From an uncultured Methylobacillus sp. (GTDB lineage Bacteria > Pseudomonadota > Gammaproteobacteria > Burkholderiales > Methylophilaceae): DNA of 40,021 nucleotides. Position 1 is the first letter of the stretch. Each line of letters opens with the position of its first letter. This document shows, one piece after another, positions 1 to 8,551 of the stretch. Under the pieces are notes generated by a model. It saw only the letters and a program-made list of their open reading frames with translations, was not told the origin of the DNA and searched no databases. Both the position numbers and the translations under genes were made by a program. The stretch is from the NCBI GenBank assembly GCA_903824575.1, contig CAIJXJ010000258.1, positions 1 through 40,021 of the forward strand. The letters are read 5' to 3'.

Positions 1-75
1 ACCAAGAAGATCAGCCGCAGCCAATGTATTGATTGGCCCTGCATCAGGAATAATAATCTTAATTAATTTGCTCAT
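1..75 (-). CDS. PIN-domain-type toxin, N-terminal fragment
   Basis: Only the first 25 codons lie in the window; the gene runs off the left edge. The visible start reads MSKLIKIIIPDAGPINTLAA, with the early Asp and a following 'GPINTL' segment typical of PIN-domain ribonucleases, where that Asp is the first metal-binding acidic residue. Its ATG overlaps the TGA of the upstream antitoxin-like gene (ATGA), the translational coupling usual for toxin-antitoxin pairs. The catalytic remainder cannot be seen, so the family call rests on the N-terminus and the partner gene. Confidence 0.55.
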   Translation of the reverse strand, partial: MSKLIKIIIPDAGPINTLAAADLLG

Positions 76-407
76 AGGCTAATGGCTTCAATATCCTTGA
101 GCATCGCATCCTCTTGAGCAAGATTTGCACGCGGAGGGGGAAGCCCAACGGCGCGCATCATCTGCGTCAGCACTTCATCATCAGTGCCAAGCATTCGCCT
201 GGCACTCATGCGACCGATCTTACCAATCGAATAATTAAACAGGATCTGCATATTGCCATTCATCGCATCCTCTTCTTGCAGTCCGGAATTAACAACATGC
301 GCGAGATAATCTTTGACTATGGCATTAACAGAAGTGCTGTTCTGAGCAGCAAGGACCTTTGCCTTTTTAATTAAATCATCTTCAAAATTGAATGTGATGT
401 TCGACAT
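72..407 (-). CDS. Antitoxin-like DNA-binding protein of a PIN toxin pair
   Basis: A 111-residue protein. The first ~45 residues (TFNFEDDLIKKAKVLAAQNS...) have the ribbon-helix-helix look of VapB-like antitoxins: a short strand followed by two helices. The C-terminal half is charged and would be the toxin-binding part. The ATG at 407 is preferred over upstream in-frame starts because GAGGGA sits about 7 bases before it and the homology-like part begins there. It is followed, with a 4-base overlap, by the PIN-like gene. Known antitoxins repress their own operon, and the two palindromes just upstream (447-479) fit that. The exact antitoxin family was not identified. Confidence 0.65.
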   Translation of the reverse strand: MSNITFNFEDDLIKKAKVLAAQNSTSVNAIVKDYLAHVVNSGLQEEDAMNGNMQILFNYSIGKIGRMSARRMLGTDDEVLTQMMRAVGLPPPRANLAQEDAMLKDIEAISL

Positions 408-446
408 GACGTATCCCTCACAAATAACATAAAAAGAAATAATATC

Positions 447-479
447 ACACAATAATGTGTAACACATCTTAATGTGTTA
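447..479 (-). promoter_or_regulatory. Tandem palindromic operator of the toxin-antitoxin pair
   Basis: Two inverted repeats lie side by side: ACACA-N4-TGTGT at 447-460 and the 20-base TAACACATCTTAATGTGTTA at 460-479 (8-bp arms). Their centres are 16 bases apart. A third overlapping palindrome, ATGTGT-A-ACACAT, spans 455-467. They lie 40-72 bases upstream of the antitoxin ATG, where an autorepressor would bind. Binding is inferred. Confidence 0.55.
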
Positions 480-616
480 ACTATAGAATACTATTATTTG
501 GATACGCGGATGTTTTGTTTGCTTCACCCTAATTCAACGCAAAATCAACACGTTTTCAGAGGGGCTTGCACCTGGCTGGGATTTTTAATGTCCGGCATTC
601 TCATGATTGTTGGTTT
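480..616. other. Intergenic spacer, no gene seen
   Basis: AT-rich spacer between the toxin-antitoxin operon and the downstream end of the MscS gene. No ORF with a ribosome-binding site, no RNA gene and no clear terminator was recognised here. Confidence 0.4.
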
Positions 617-1438
617 CTAATCAGGTAGCATCCGTACTTCGTGCTGCGGAAACGGCACCACAATGTTGTTGCTACGGAAGGTTTCGATAATCGCCTTGAA
701 GATCTCGCCTCTTGCCACAGCGTAATCAGAAACGCTAACCCACGGTTTGACCGAAATACAGATCGAGGAAGAGGCCAGCGAACTAATTGAGATGGCGGGG
801 AGCGGGTCTTTCAGCACATGTGGATTGCCTTGCAATACCTCGTCTACTACGATCAATGCCCGATCCAAATCGGTGTCGTAGGCGACGCCAAGCAAGATAT
901 CGAGTTGCCGGATATTCCCGTAGTTATGCAGTATCTCACCCACGATCTTGCGGTTTGGAATGACGACCAAGGACAGATCTGCATGACTCAGAACCGTGGT
1001 GAAAATACTGATGCTTTCAACCTGTCCCTCTTCGCCAGCAATCGAAATATACTCACCGACGCGGAACGGCTTTGAAAAAATGATGGTCAATCCAGCAACG
1101 ATATTGCTTAACACGCCCTGCATGGCCAAAGCGACGCCAGCACCCGCCACGCCGAGACCAGCAATCAGGGGCAGCAATTCCACACCAAGATTCTGCAGCG
1201 CCATAATCGCAAACAGGATGAGTACAAAAACTCGCACCATTCTTACCAGCAATTGCCGTACCGGTGGATCAAGATTGAATTTTCTAAGCCCGCCATCTAT
1301 GGCCTTGCCCGCCCAACCGCCCACATAGACCCCTGCTATGATGATCGCGATTGCCACCAGCACCTTTGGACCGAAGTGAATAGCCAGGTCAATGATGACG
1401 CGCTGTACGTGTTCCAGCGTTCCAAGTTGATCGTTCAT
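617..1438 (-). CDS. Small-conductance mechanosensitive channel, MscS family
   Basis: A 273-residue inner-membrane channel of the MscS family, which opens under membrane tension and releases solutes on osmotic downshock. There are three predicted membrane segments (about 22-42, 68-88 and 92-125). The third is the Gly/Ala-rich pore helix (LIAGLGVAGAGVALAMQG) followed by the SNIVAG and FSKPFRVGEYI segments that open the cytoplasmic beta domain. The length matches E. coli MscS (286 aa). The ATG at 1438 is chosen over the one at 1444 because GAAGGA is 6 bases upstream of 1438 but directly abuts 1444. It is transcribed in the same direction as uvrB, about 130 bases downstream of it. Confidence 0.93.
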   Translation of the reverse strand: MNDQLGTLEHVQRVIIDLAIHFGPKVLVAIAIIIAGVYVGGWAGKAIDGGLRKFNLDPPVRQLLVRMVRVFVLILFAIMALQNLGVELLPLIAGLGVAGAGVALAMQGVLSNIVAGLTIIFSKPFRVGEYISIAGEEGQVESISIFTTVLSHADLSLVVIPNRKIVGEILHNYGNIRQLDILLGVAYDTDLDRALIVVDEVLQGNPHVLKDPLPAISISSLASSSICISVKPWVSVSDYAVARGEIFKAIIETFRSNNIVVPFPQHEVRMLPD

Positions 1439-1567
1439 AAACATTCCTTCAAAAAATAACGATAATGCTATCTGTCGATTTACTGCGATTAAGGAGAGTC
1501 GCCACGAGCTTCAATTTCCGCACGAACTTTTCTTGAAACTGAAGCCCGGACGGCGTGCCTTTCGTTA

Positions 1568-3604
1568 CTACGCCTCCATGTCAGGCACATCCGCTCCATA
1601 GAATCGGGCGCGCAACTTCTTCAGCTGATCGCGTAGAGTCGCCGCCTTCTCAAACTCCAGATTGCGTGCAGCATCGTGCATTTCACGGTCCAGTCGCTTC
1701 ATCTCGCGCGCCAGTTGCTTCTCGTTCATGCTTTCATAAGTCGCAACGCTCTGCGCTAGCTTGCGTTCCTTCTGCGCAGCATCCGCATCATAACTGCCTT
1801 CAATGATGTCCTTGATACGCTTGGTGACCCCCTTGGGCGTGATGCCATTGGCCTCGTTGAAAATCATCTGTTTGGTGCGCCGGCGTGAGGTTTCGTCTAT
1901 CGCCTGCTGCATCGAGCGCGTGATGCTATTGCCGTAGAAGATAACTTTACCATTCAGATTGCGCGCGGCACGACCTGCCGTCTGGATCAGAGAGCGCGAG
2001 GATCGCAGGAAGCCTTCCTTGTCGGCGTCAAGGATCGCCACCAAGGATACTTCCGGAATATCCAGACCCTCACGCAGCAAGTTAATGCCGACCAGCACAT
2101 CGAATTCTCCCAAGCGCAAATCGCGGATGATCTCTACCCGTTCCATGGTATCGATGTCCGAATGGAGATATCTGACCTTGATACCATGCTCGGACAAGTA
2201 ATCGGTCAGGTCTTCCGCCATGCGCTTGGTCAACGTCGTCACCAGCACCCGCTCGCCTGCTGCAACCCTTAGACTCGCTTCCGACAACAGATCATCAACC
2301 TGAGTATCGGCCGGCCTCACCTCGATCTCGGGATCAACCAGGCCGGTGGGACGAACGACTTGTTCCACTACCTGCTGTTGGTGGGCGGCTTCGTATTCCG
2401 ACGGCGTGGCGGAAACGAATACGCACTGGCGCATGATTTGTTCGAATTCATCGAAGCGGAGTGGACGATTGTCGAGCGCCGAGGGCAATCGAAAGCCGTA
2501 ATCGACCAAATTCTCCTTACGCGAACGGTCGCCCTTGTACATGGCACCGATCTGCGGCACGGTAACGTGACTCTCGTCGATGATCATGAGCGCATTCTTC
2601 GGCAGGTAATCGATCAGGGTCGGCGGTGGATCCCCCGGATTCCTGCCCGACAGATGGCGTGAATAATTCTCTATGCCCTTGCAGAAACCAATTTCGTTCA
2701 GCATCTCCAAATCGTAACGCGTGCGCTGCTCGATGCGCTGAGCTTCCACCAGCTTGTTGTTCTTGATGTAGAAATCCACCCGCTCGCGCAACTCGTGCTT
2801 GATCTTCTCGATCGCGCGCAAGGTAGTCTCGCGTGGCGTGACATAGTGGCTGGACGGATAAACCGTGAAGCGCGGCACCTTATGCAAGATCTGCCCGGTC
2901 AGGGGATCGAACAAGGTCAGGGCTTCTACCTCGTCATCAAACAGGGAAATGCGGAGCGCTGTCTCAGAGTTTTCTGCCGGAAATACATCCAGCACATCGC
3001 CACGCACGCGAAAGGTACCGCGGGCAAAATCAAATTCGTTACGGTCATATTGCATGCCGGTCAGGCGCTGTATCACGTCACGCTGGCTGACTTTCTCGCC
3101 AGTCGTCAGGTGCAGCACCATGCCGTGATAATCAACCGGATCACCAATGCCGTAAATGGCCGACACGGTGGCGACGATGACGGCATCTTCGCGCTCCAGC
3201 AGCGCCTTGGTAGCAGAGAGTCGCATCTGCTCAATATGCTCATTGATGCTGGAATCCTTCTCGATGAACATGTCACGCGAGGGCACGTAGGCCTCGGGCT
3301 GGTAGTAGTCGTAATAGGAAACAAAATATTCCACCGCATTGTTGGGCAGAAATTCACGAAATTCGGAATAAAGTTGCGCGGCGAGGGTCTTGTTGGGCGC
3401 CAGAACAATGGCCGGTCTCCCCAGTTGCGCGATGACATTGGCCATGGTGAAGGTCTTGCCGGAGCCAGTCACGCCCAGCAGAGTCTGGTACTGCAATCCG
3501 CCACGGACCCCTGCCAGCAGTTTCTCGATCGCAACCGGCTGGTCACCCGCTGGAGGGAAGGGCTGGTGCAACTCATAATGGCTGTTGGGATAGGTAACGA
3601 TCAC
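1568..3604 (-). CDS. uvrB: Excinuclease ABC subunit B
   Basis: UvrB, 678 residues, the helicase-fold damage-verification subunit of nucleotide excision repair that hands the lesion from UvrA to UvrC. Visible landmarks are the N-terminal [13 protein letters not shown] block, Walker A GVTGSGKT at residues 44-51, the damage-binding beta-hairpin region ([12 protein letters not shown], about 96-107), the DESH Walker B, the helicase motif around QTAGRAARN, and the C-terminal UVR domain (about 630-668) that contacts UvrC. The start codon is GTG at 3604, with AGGA six bases upstream. The length is normal for the family. No clear LexA box was found in the 80 bases upstream. Confidence 0.98.
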   Translation of the reverse strand: MIVTYPNSHYELHQPFPPAGDQPVAIEKLLAGVRGGLQYQTLLGVTGSGKTFTMANVIAQLGRPAIVLAPNKTLAAQLYSEFREFLPNNAVEYFVSYYDYYQPEAYVPSRDMFIEKDSSINEHIEQMRLSATKALLEREDAVIVATVSAIYGIGDPVDYHGMVLHLTTGEKVSQRDVIQRLTGMQYDRNEFDFARGTFRVRGDVLDVFPAENSETALRISLFDDEVEALTLFDPLTGQILHKVPRFTVYPSSHYVTPRETTLRAIEKIKHELRERVDFYIKNNKLVEAQRIEQRTRYDLEMLNEIGFCKGIENYSRHLSGRNPGDPPPTLIDYLPKNALMIIDESHVTVPQIGAMYKGDRSRKENLVDYGFRLPSALDNRPLRFDEFEQIMRQCVFVSATPSEYEAAHQQQVVEQVVRPTGLVDPEIEVRPADTQVDDLLSEASLRVAAGERVLVTTLTKRMAEDLTDYLSEHGIKVRYLHSDIDTMERVEIIRDLRLGEFDVLVGINLLREGLDIPEVSLVAILDADKEGFLRSSRSLIQTAGRAARNLNGKVIFYGNSITRSMQQAIDETSRRRTKQMIFNEANGITPKGVTKRIKDIIEGSYDADAAQKERKLAQSVATYESMNEKQLAREMKRLDREMHDAARNLEFEKAATLRDQLKKLRARFYGADVPDMEA

Positions 3605-3685
3605 GTGACATCCTGCAAATTCAATCCAGCATTGTAACAGTGCCGCCGGAGATGACAGAGACGCATTCTTGCATGAAGCTGACGA

Positions 3686-6600
3686 CTAGACTTGCGTCAA
3701 CAACGCCTCAAACTCCTCAGCAGGAACAGGTCTTGAGAACAGATAGCCTTGTCCGTAGTCACAATTGATCTGCTTAAGTAGATCACGTTGTTGTTCGGTT
3801 TCCACACCTTCAGCAATCACTTTTAGTCCCAATTTATGAGCCATCACAACAATAGCCTCACATAAGGCGAAGTCAGCGGAATCCTGCGTCAAGTTTTGGG
3901 TAAATGATTGGTCAATCTTGAGGTAATCAATATGAAATTTCTTCAAATAGGACAGAGCAGAGTAACCCGTTCCAAAGTCATCAATCGCCACCTGAATACC
4001 GGCATCTCTGAATCTCAATAGATTTTCTTCAACATTGCCGTCTTTATTCATCAACAACCCCTCTGTAATTTCAACCGCGATGCTACTACCAAGGAGTTCC
4101 ATAGTTTTTAGCTTATCGATCCAGTGATTGTGTTTCCCGTCCAACACTTTAAACTGAACTGGCGACTTGTTGACACTGATCTGAAAGTCACGCCCATGTT
4201 CTTTCATCAGTTTTTTAACCTGTAGTGCAGACTGCATAAATATCCAGTCACCAATGTCGTGGATGATGCCGATTTCTTCGGCGATCGGGATAAAAGTCGC
4301 CGGGCTAATATAGCCATGTTCCGGGTGTTTCCAGCGCATCAGTGCCTCGGCCTTGTTTATTTGGTTGTTACTAAGATTGACGATGGGCTGATAATGCACC
4401 TCCAATTGATTTGCTTTTAGGGCGTAGCGAAGGTCGGCAGCAAGTTGCATACGAAGGGCTGAGACTTCCTGCATGACTTTAGTAAAGTAACAGAAGCGCC
4501 CTCTGCCATCATTCTTGGCCTTGTACATGGCTTGGTCGGAACTCTTGATCAGATGAATCGTGTTATCTGCATCCTCTGGATAAATAGCAATACCGATACT
4601 TGCAGAAACAAAAGACTCGCGGCCTTTGATCAGGAAAGGCTTCGACAGACTGTCAATGATGTTTTGCGCGACGCGCCCGATATCCGAGAAATCGCTCAAC
4701 TCTGACAGGATCACTGTAAACTCATCCCCACCTAGACGTGCTACCGTATCGTAACTGCGTACACAAGATTTAATGCGGGTCGCTGCTTCGACCAGCAAGG
4801 TATCACCTACGTCATGCCCTTGCGTGTCGTTTACTTCCTTAAAATGGTCTAAATCCAGAAGCATCAATGCTGTCATCTGCTTCTCGCGCTGGGACTTCCG
4901 GATTTCCTGCTCCAATCTATCTTGAAACAGGCGACGATTTGGTAACCCCGTTAACTGGTCAAAGTTTGCTTGATTTAATACTTCAAGTTCTGCATTCTTC
5001 CTGTCAGTAATATCGGTAAACAATGCGACGCGCCTTTGCACCGATCCTTTATCGTCATATATGGTGTTTATGGTGAGTAACTCAGCATAATGCTCACCGT
5101 TTTTGCGCTTATTCCAGATCTCCCCACGCCATTGGCCCGTCGTATTGATGGACTTCCACATATTTTTATAAAAATCAGCGTCTTGGCGACCAGAACTGAG
5201 AATTTTTGGATTCTTGCCGATAACTTCTTCTTCTGAATAGCCAGTTAATTCTGTAAAAGCGTGATTCACTGTCAGGATTTTTGATTCCGCGTCAGTGACT
5301 GCCATGGCTTCACCGCTATTTAGATAAACGAGTGAGGCAAGTTTTAATGATTCTTCCGCAAGTTTTCGATCTGTAATATCGCGGCAAAATGCAAAAATTT
5401 GCTGTGCTTCCGGCATATAGTTGGCAGAAACTTCAATCTCCACCAAATGACCATCTTTATGACGATGACGGGTTTCAAACAAATCATGTCCTTGCTCAAT
5501 GATCTTTGAAATATGGGTCGCCACTTCTGCTCGGTTCTCAATTGCCTCCAATTGACTTGTATTCATTCGAATCAACTGATCAACCCTATACCCTGAAATG
5601 TCCGCATAAGCTTGGTTCACTTCCAGCAAGTTTCCATTCATATCAACCACCCAAAATCCATCTTTGGCAGTATCAATAACCACTTTGTGGCGCGACAATA
5701 AAGTTTCATTTTTCTTGCGTTCTGATATGTCTCTTGCAATCTTGGAAGCACCTATAACATCACCCTTGTCATTAAGAATTGGGGAAATAGTGGCGCTAAT
5801 ATCTACGAGTTGACCATTCTTACAGCACCGTACTGTTTCAAAGTGTTCAACTCTCTCTCCACGAGAAATACAAGCAAGAATTTCCGGCTCTTCATTCAGC
5901 CGATCTGGCGGAATCAGCATTGACATCGGACTATTGATGGCCTCTTCAGCAGTAAAACCGAACAACTTCTGGGCACCGTAGTTCCAGCTCGTGATGACGC
6001 CCTTCAGGGTCTTGCTGATGATGGCATCATCTGTCGAATCCACAATCGCCTGTGTTTCCTGCAACATCTGTTCTTGTCGCTTACGTTCGGTAATGTCCAC
6101 CGCTGTTGGCAACAATCCAACAAGCTTTCCACTTGTGTCGTAAACCGGAGAAATCTGGAAATCGATAGGTATCAGGTCATCCCCCATTTTGACCTTAACG
6201 TCATAGCGGTTCGTTCTCCCTTGCCTAGCGGCTTCCATTGCCTCCATCAATTGAGTTCGTACCGTGCTGTCATATGACCACCAAGGGGCATCATAAAAAA
6301 ATTGCCCAACTACATCATCGTAGCGATATCCAGCACGTACTAATGGTGCTTTGTTGATTTCTTGAACTTTGCCATCAATGTCCAGAAGCGCAACATAGGA
6401 AAACAAGTTATCAAGAATCGTTTTTATTCGATTTTCGCTTTCACGTTTTATTTTTTCGGCTTCCTTGCGTAGGCCGATGTCTCTGGCAATCTTGGAAGCA
6501 CCAATCACCTTGCCTTTATCATCCAGAATGGGAGAAATGGTGACAGATAGATCAATTAGCCGACCATCCTTACGGCGACGAACTGTTTCAAAGTGTTTGA

Positions 6601-7354
6601 CTTTCTCTCCGAGCTTGATGAGTGCCAGAATTTCAGTTTCTTCATGACGTCTGTCGGAAGGTATCAGTATCTCCATAGAATTGCCGATCACTTCATTTGC
6701 GGTGTAGCCAAAAATCTTTTCCGCGCCAAGATTCCAACTTTCAATAATGCCATCTAGCGTCTTACTAATGATGGCATCGTCCGAAGAATCTATGATGGCC
6801 CTAAACTTGTTTAGCTCGATTTCATCCTTCTTACGATCAGTAATATCGATAAAGCTGGCAACATATTGTGTTGTTACGCCTTCACTGTTTTGAATTGCGG
6901 TGATGGTCAGGTACTTCGGGTAAATATCTCCGTTTTTGTGTTTATCCCATATTTCACCAGACCAGAATCCATCGTGCAGTAATCCTTGCCATAAAGCCAG
7001 ATAGAAACTTTTACCATGGCGGCCTGATTTTAAAATTCTAGAATTCTTGCCCAGAACATCTTCTTCGGTATAACCGGTAATCGTCTCAAACGCTTTATTG
7101 ACTCGAAGAATATTGGAATCAGCATCTGTAATCATGAGCGCATCATGGGTCTCGAATGCGTCGGCAGCAAGATTCAATTCCGCTTTGGTTCGCTGGCGTA
7201 TGGGCATACCAATTTCTACCCTGGATAAGCCAACGACAGGTCCATTTGCTATCTGTGAGGACATTGGAGCTTTTGTAAGCAATGTTGTATCTGGTTCGCT
7301 GGGGCCAATAGCACCTGTGGTTAGCTGATCATTTGACTGTTCTGAGCTATCCAT
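3686..7354 (-). CDS. Six-PAS diguanylate cyclase/phosphodiesterase (GGDEF-EAL)
   Basis: A predicted cytoplasmic c-di-GMP enzyme of 1,222 residues without membrane segments. Six PAS domains lie at about 64-174, 185-295, 308-424, 435-545, 558-664 and 670-785, followed by GGDEF (about 795-950) and EAL (about 975-1215). The cyclase signature GGDEF is intact at 875-879 and is preceded by an RSYD inhibitory site. The EAL domain keeps the EAL motif (1003-1005), DDFGTGYS and the EGVE loop, so both activities look possible. The ATG at 7354 has AAGGA upstream, whereas the longer TTG start at 7402 has no ribosome-binding site. PAS1/PAS6 and PAS2/PAS4 are internal duplicates. Which ligands or cofactors the PAS domains bind cannot be read from the sequence. 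Confidence 0.95.
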   Translation of the reverse strand: MDSSEQSNDQLTTGAIGPSEPDTTLLTKAPMSSQIANGPVVGLSRVEIGMPIRQRTKAELNLAADAFETHDALMITDADSNILRVNKAFETITGYTEEDVLGKNSRILKSGRHGKSFYLALWQGLLHDGFWSGEIWDKHKNGDIYPKYLTITAIQNSEGVTTQYVASFIDITDRKKDEIELNKFRAIIDSSDDAIISKTLDGIIESWNLGAEKIFGYTANEVIGNSMEILIPSDRRHEETEILALIKLGEKVKHFETVRRRKDGRLIDLSVTISPILDDKGKVIGASKIARDIGLRKEAEKIKRESENRIKTILDNLFSYVALLDIDGKVQEINKAPLVRAGYRYDDVVGQFFYDAPWWSYDSTVRTQLMEAMEAARQGRTNRYDVKVKMGDDLIPIDFQISPVYDTSGKLVGLLPTAVDITERKRQEQMLQETQAIVDSTDDAIISKTLKGVITSWNYGAQKLFGFTAEEAINSPMSMLIPPDRLNEEPEILACISRGERVEHFETVRCCKNGQLVDISATISPILNDKGDVIGASKIARDISERKKNETLLSRHKVVIDTAKDGFWVVDMNGNLLEVNQAYADISGYRVDQLIRMNTSQLEAIENRAEVATHISKIIEQGHDLFETRHRHKDGHLVEIEVSANYMPEAQQIFAFCRDITDRKLAEESLKLASLVYLNSGEAMAVTDAESKILTVNHAFTELTGYSEEEVIGKNPKILSSGRQDADFYKNMWKSINTTGQWRGEIWNKRKNGEHYAELLTINTIYDDKGSVQRRVALFTDITDRKNAELEVLNQANFDQLTGLPNRRLFQDRLEQEIRKSQREKQMTALMLLDLDHFKEVNDTQGHDVGDTLLVEAATRIKSCVRSYDTVARLGGDEFTVILSELSDFSDIGRVAQNIIDSLSKPFLIKGRESFVSASIGIAIYPEDADNTIHLIKSSDQAMYKAKNDGRGRFCYFTKVMQEVSALRMQLAADLRYALKANQLEVHYQPIVNLSNNQINKAEALMRWKHPEHGYISPATFIPIAEEIGIIHDIGDWIFMQSALQVKKLMKEHGRDFQISVNKSPVQFKVLDGKHNHWIDKLKTMELLGSSIAVEITEGLLMNKDGNVEENLLRFRDAGIQVAIDDFGTGYSALSYLKKFHIDYLKIDQSFTQNLTQDSADFALCEAIVVMAHKLGLKVIAEGVETEQQRDLLKQINCDYGQGYLFSRPVPAEEFEALLTQV

Positions 7355-7729
7355 GACGTCGCTGTCCTTATGATAATTCTCAAGAACATGAAACCCCGTC
7401 AAGATCGTTAGCAGAATACATGCAGTTAACGGGGTTCAAGTTACCTAACTCTTAAAAGGAAATTTATTTCAGACTTTTGACATTTCACTCTTGAAATATT
7501 CAATGGTCAACCACTTTTTCTTATTGTATTTTAAGAGCTTTTTGTATTGAAATAAGCAAGTCCGCTGCATAATAAATACAACCCTCCAAGACGCTATCAT
7601 TAGATTCATTGAAACGGCAGCTCTTTAGCACGGAGTTGTCATTGCATCCGGTTGGAACACTCCAATCACGTGAATCCACTTAATCAAAGGCGGCACCGCA
7701 GTGTGCGGACATTCAAAAACCATCCCCAT

Positions 7730-7778
7730 TAGTCCGAACGGACTACAGTAAAACGGACTAATTAGTCCGTATGGACTA
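7730..7778. promoter_or_regulatory. Array of TAGTCCG/CGGACTA palindromes (operator)
   Basis: Five half-sites are visible: TAGTCCG at 7730, CGGACTA at 7739, CGGACTA at 7754, TAGTCCG at 7763 and the variant TGGACTA at 7772. They form TAGTCCGAACGGACTA (7730-7745), CGGACTAATTAGTCCG (7754-7769) and TAGTCCGTATGGACTA (7763-7778, one mismatch). The two sites in TAGTCCG-N2-YGGACTA orientation are 33 bases apart centre to centre, close to three helical turns, so two dimers would sit on one DNA face. This is strong evidence for a dimeric regulator; the regulator itself is not identified. Confidence 0.7.
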
Positions 7779-7807
7779 CATACACTGTTTAACTCAATCT
7801 CGATAAT
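7779..7807 (+). promoter_or_regulatory. Candidate activator-dependent promoter of the PEP-CTERM operon
   Basis: A GATAAT -10 box lies at 7802-7807 with only a poor -35 region (around TACACT, 7781-7786). A start near 7814 would place the proximal palindrome at about -43, the classic position for an activator touching RNA polymerase. This is inferred from spacing only. Confidence 0.4.
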
Positions 7808-7851
7808 GTCAACCATACATTTTTACAAAATTTTATTGGAGGACATTAATC

Positions 7852-8547
7852 ATGAAAATTTCATCTCTGTTATTGGCTGTAGCCCTTGGCGCATCTTCTT
7901 CAATGGCTGCTGCTGATAATCTTGTGGTTAATGGCAGTTTTGAGATATTTCCTGGAACCCTGAACCAGAACGGACAAACCTGGGGTCAGTTTTCCACCCT
8001 AGATGGCTGGCAGCAGATTGGTTCTAATCCGGATTCTTTCGAGATTCAGTTAGCCACAAATTATCAGAAATCTCCAACTGCTAGTGGAACCTACCCCGCC
8101 TTCAATCCATCTTCTAGTGACGGCTCAGCACATTATCTGGAGATCAACGCTAATAGGCTCGATAAGGTTGGGCAAACGATCACCACAGTTATTGGTCAAT
8201 CCTACACATTTAAGTTTGATTATTCAGGACGTTCAGATTCAGGTACGACTAACGGCATTCCTAACAACAGCAAAGTTAATGTGTATTGGGATAATCATAG
8301 TTTGGCGAATCTTGATGAACTGCCAAACAGCGGCTGGAAAATTTTTACTTACACGGTAAAGGCGACCAGCACTAGCACCCAGTTCGAGTTTGATTCGGTG
8401 GGCCCGACAGAAAATCCAAGCTATGGATCTTATCTGGATGCGGTTTCCGTTACCGCTGTTCCAGAACCAGAAACCTACGGCATGATGATGGTGGGTCTTG
8501 GTTTGATGGGATTTATGGTTCGTCGTCGCAACAACAAGGAAGTCTGA
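7852..8547 (+). CDS. PEP-CTERM surface protein with DUF642-like domain
   Basis: A secreted 231-residue protein. Residues 1-21 form a signal peptide (SLLLAVALGASSSMAAA). The mature part begins NLVVNGSFE and continues as a beta-rich domain resembling DUF642/choice-of-anchor carbohydrate-associated domains. The C-terminus is a complete PEP-CTERM sorting signal: VPEPETYG, a hydrophobic helix and RRRNNKEV. In other bacteria such tails are recognised by exosortase (EpsH/XrtA), and the proteins are linked to extracellular polysaccharide or floc formation. A very strong GGAGGA lies 8 bases before the ATG. It is first in a two-gene operon (4-base gap to the next gene). No exosortase gene is in the window. 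Confidence 0.9.
   Translation: MKISSLLLAVALGASSSMAAADNLVVNGSFEIFPGTLNQNGQTWGQFSTLDGWQQIGSNPDSFEIQLATNYQKSPTASGTYPAFNPSSSDGSAHYLEINANRLDKVGQTITTVIGQSYTFKFDYSGRSDSGTTNGIPNNSKVNVYWDNHSLANLDELPNSGWKIFTYTVKATSTSTQFEFDSVGPTENPSYGSYLDAVSVTAVPEPETYGMMMVGLGLMGFMVRRRNNKEV
8461..8528 (+). repeat. 68-bp direct repeat, copy 1 (PEP-CTERM tail)
   Basis: This stretch, coding from the PEP motif through the membrane helix to the arginine cluster, is identical base for base to 9155-9222 in the next gene, while the upstream parts of the two genes are unrelated. Confidence 0.95.
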
Positions 8548-8551
8548 TCAA

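Larger units (their letters stand above)
7355..7851. other. Long regulatory intergenic region before the PEP-CTERM genes
   Basis: About 500 bases between the divergent GGDEF-EAL gene and the first PEP-CTERM gene. The left 300 bases are AT-rich with no recognised gene. The right part holds the TAGTCCG palindrome array (7730-7778) and a candidate promoter. A 63-codon reverse ORF across 7625-7816 only reads through the palindromes and is not believed. Confidence 0.5.

Noticed and set aside
2795-3637. 280-codon open frame on the plus strand
   Set aside because: It is wholly antisense to uvrB, has no family resemblance and no ribosome-binding site.
7694-7712. Sigma-54-like GGCAC...TGTGC sequence upstream of the PEP-CTERM operon
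   Set aside because: The distance between the GG and GC elements is one base too long, and sigma-54 promoters do not tolerate this.
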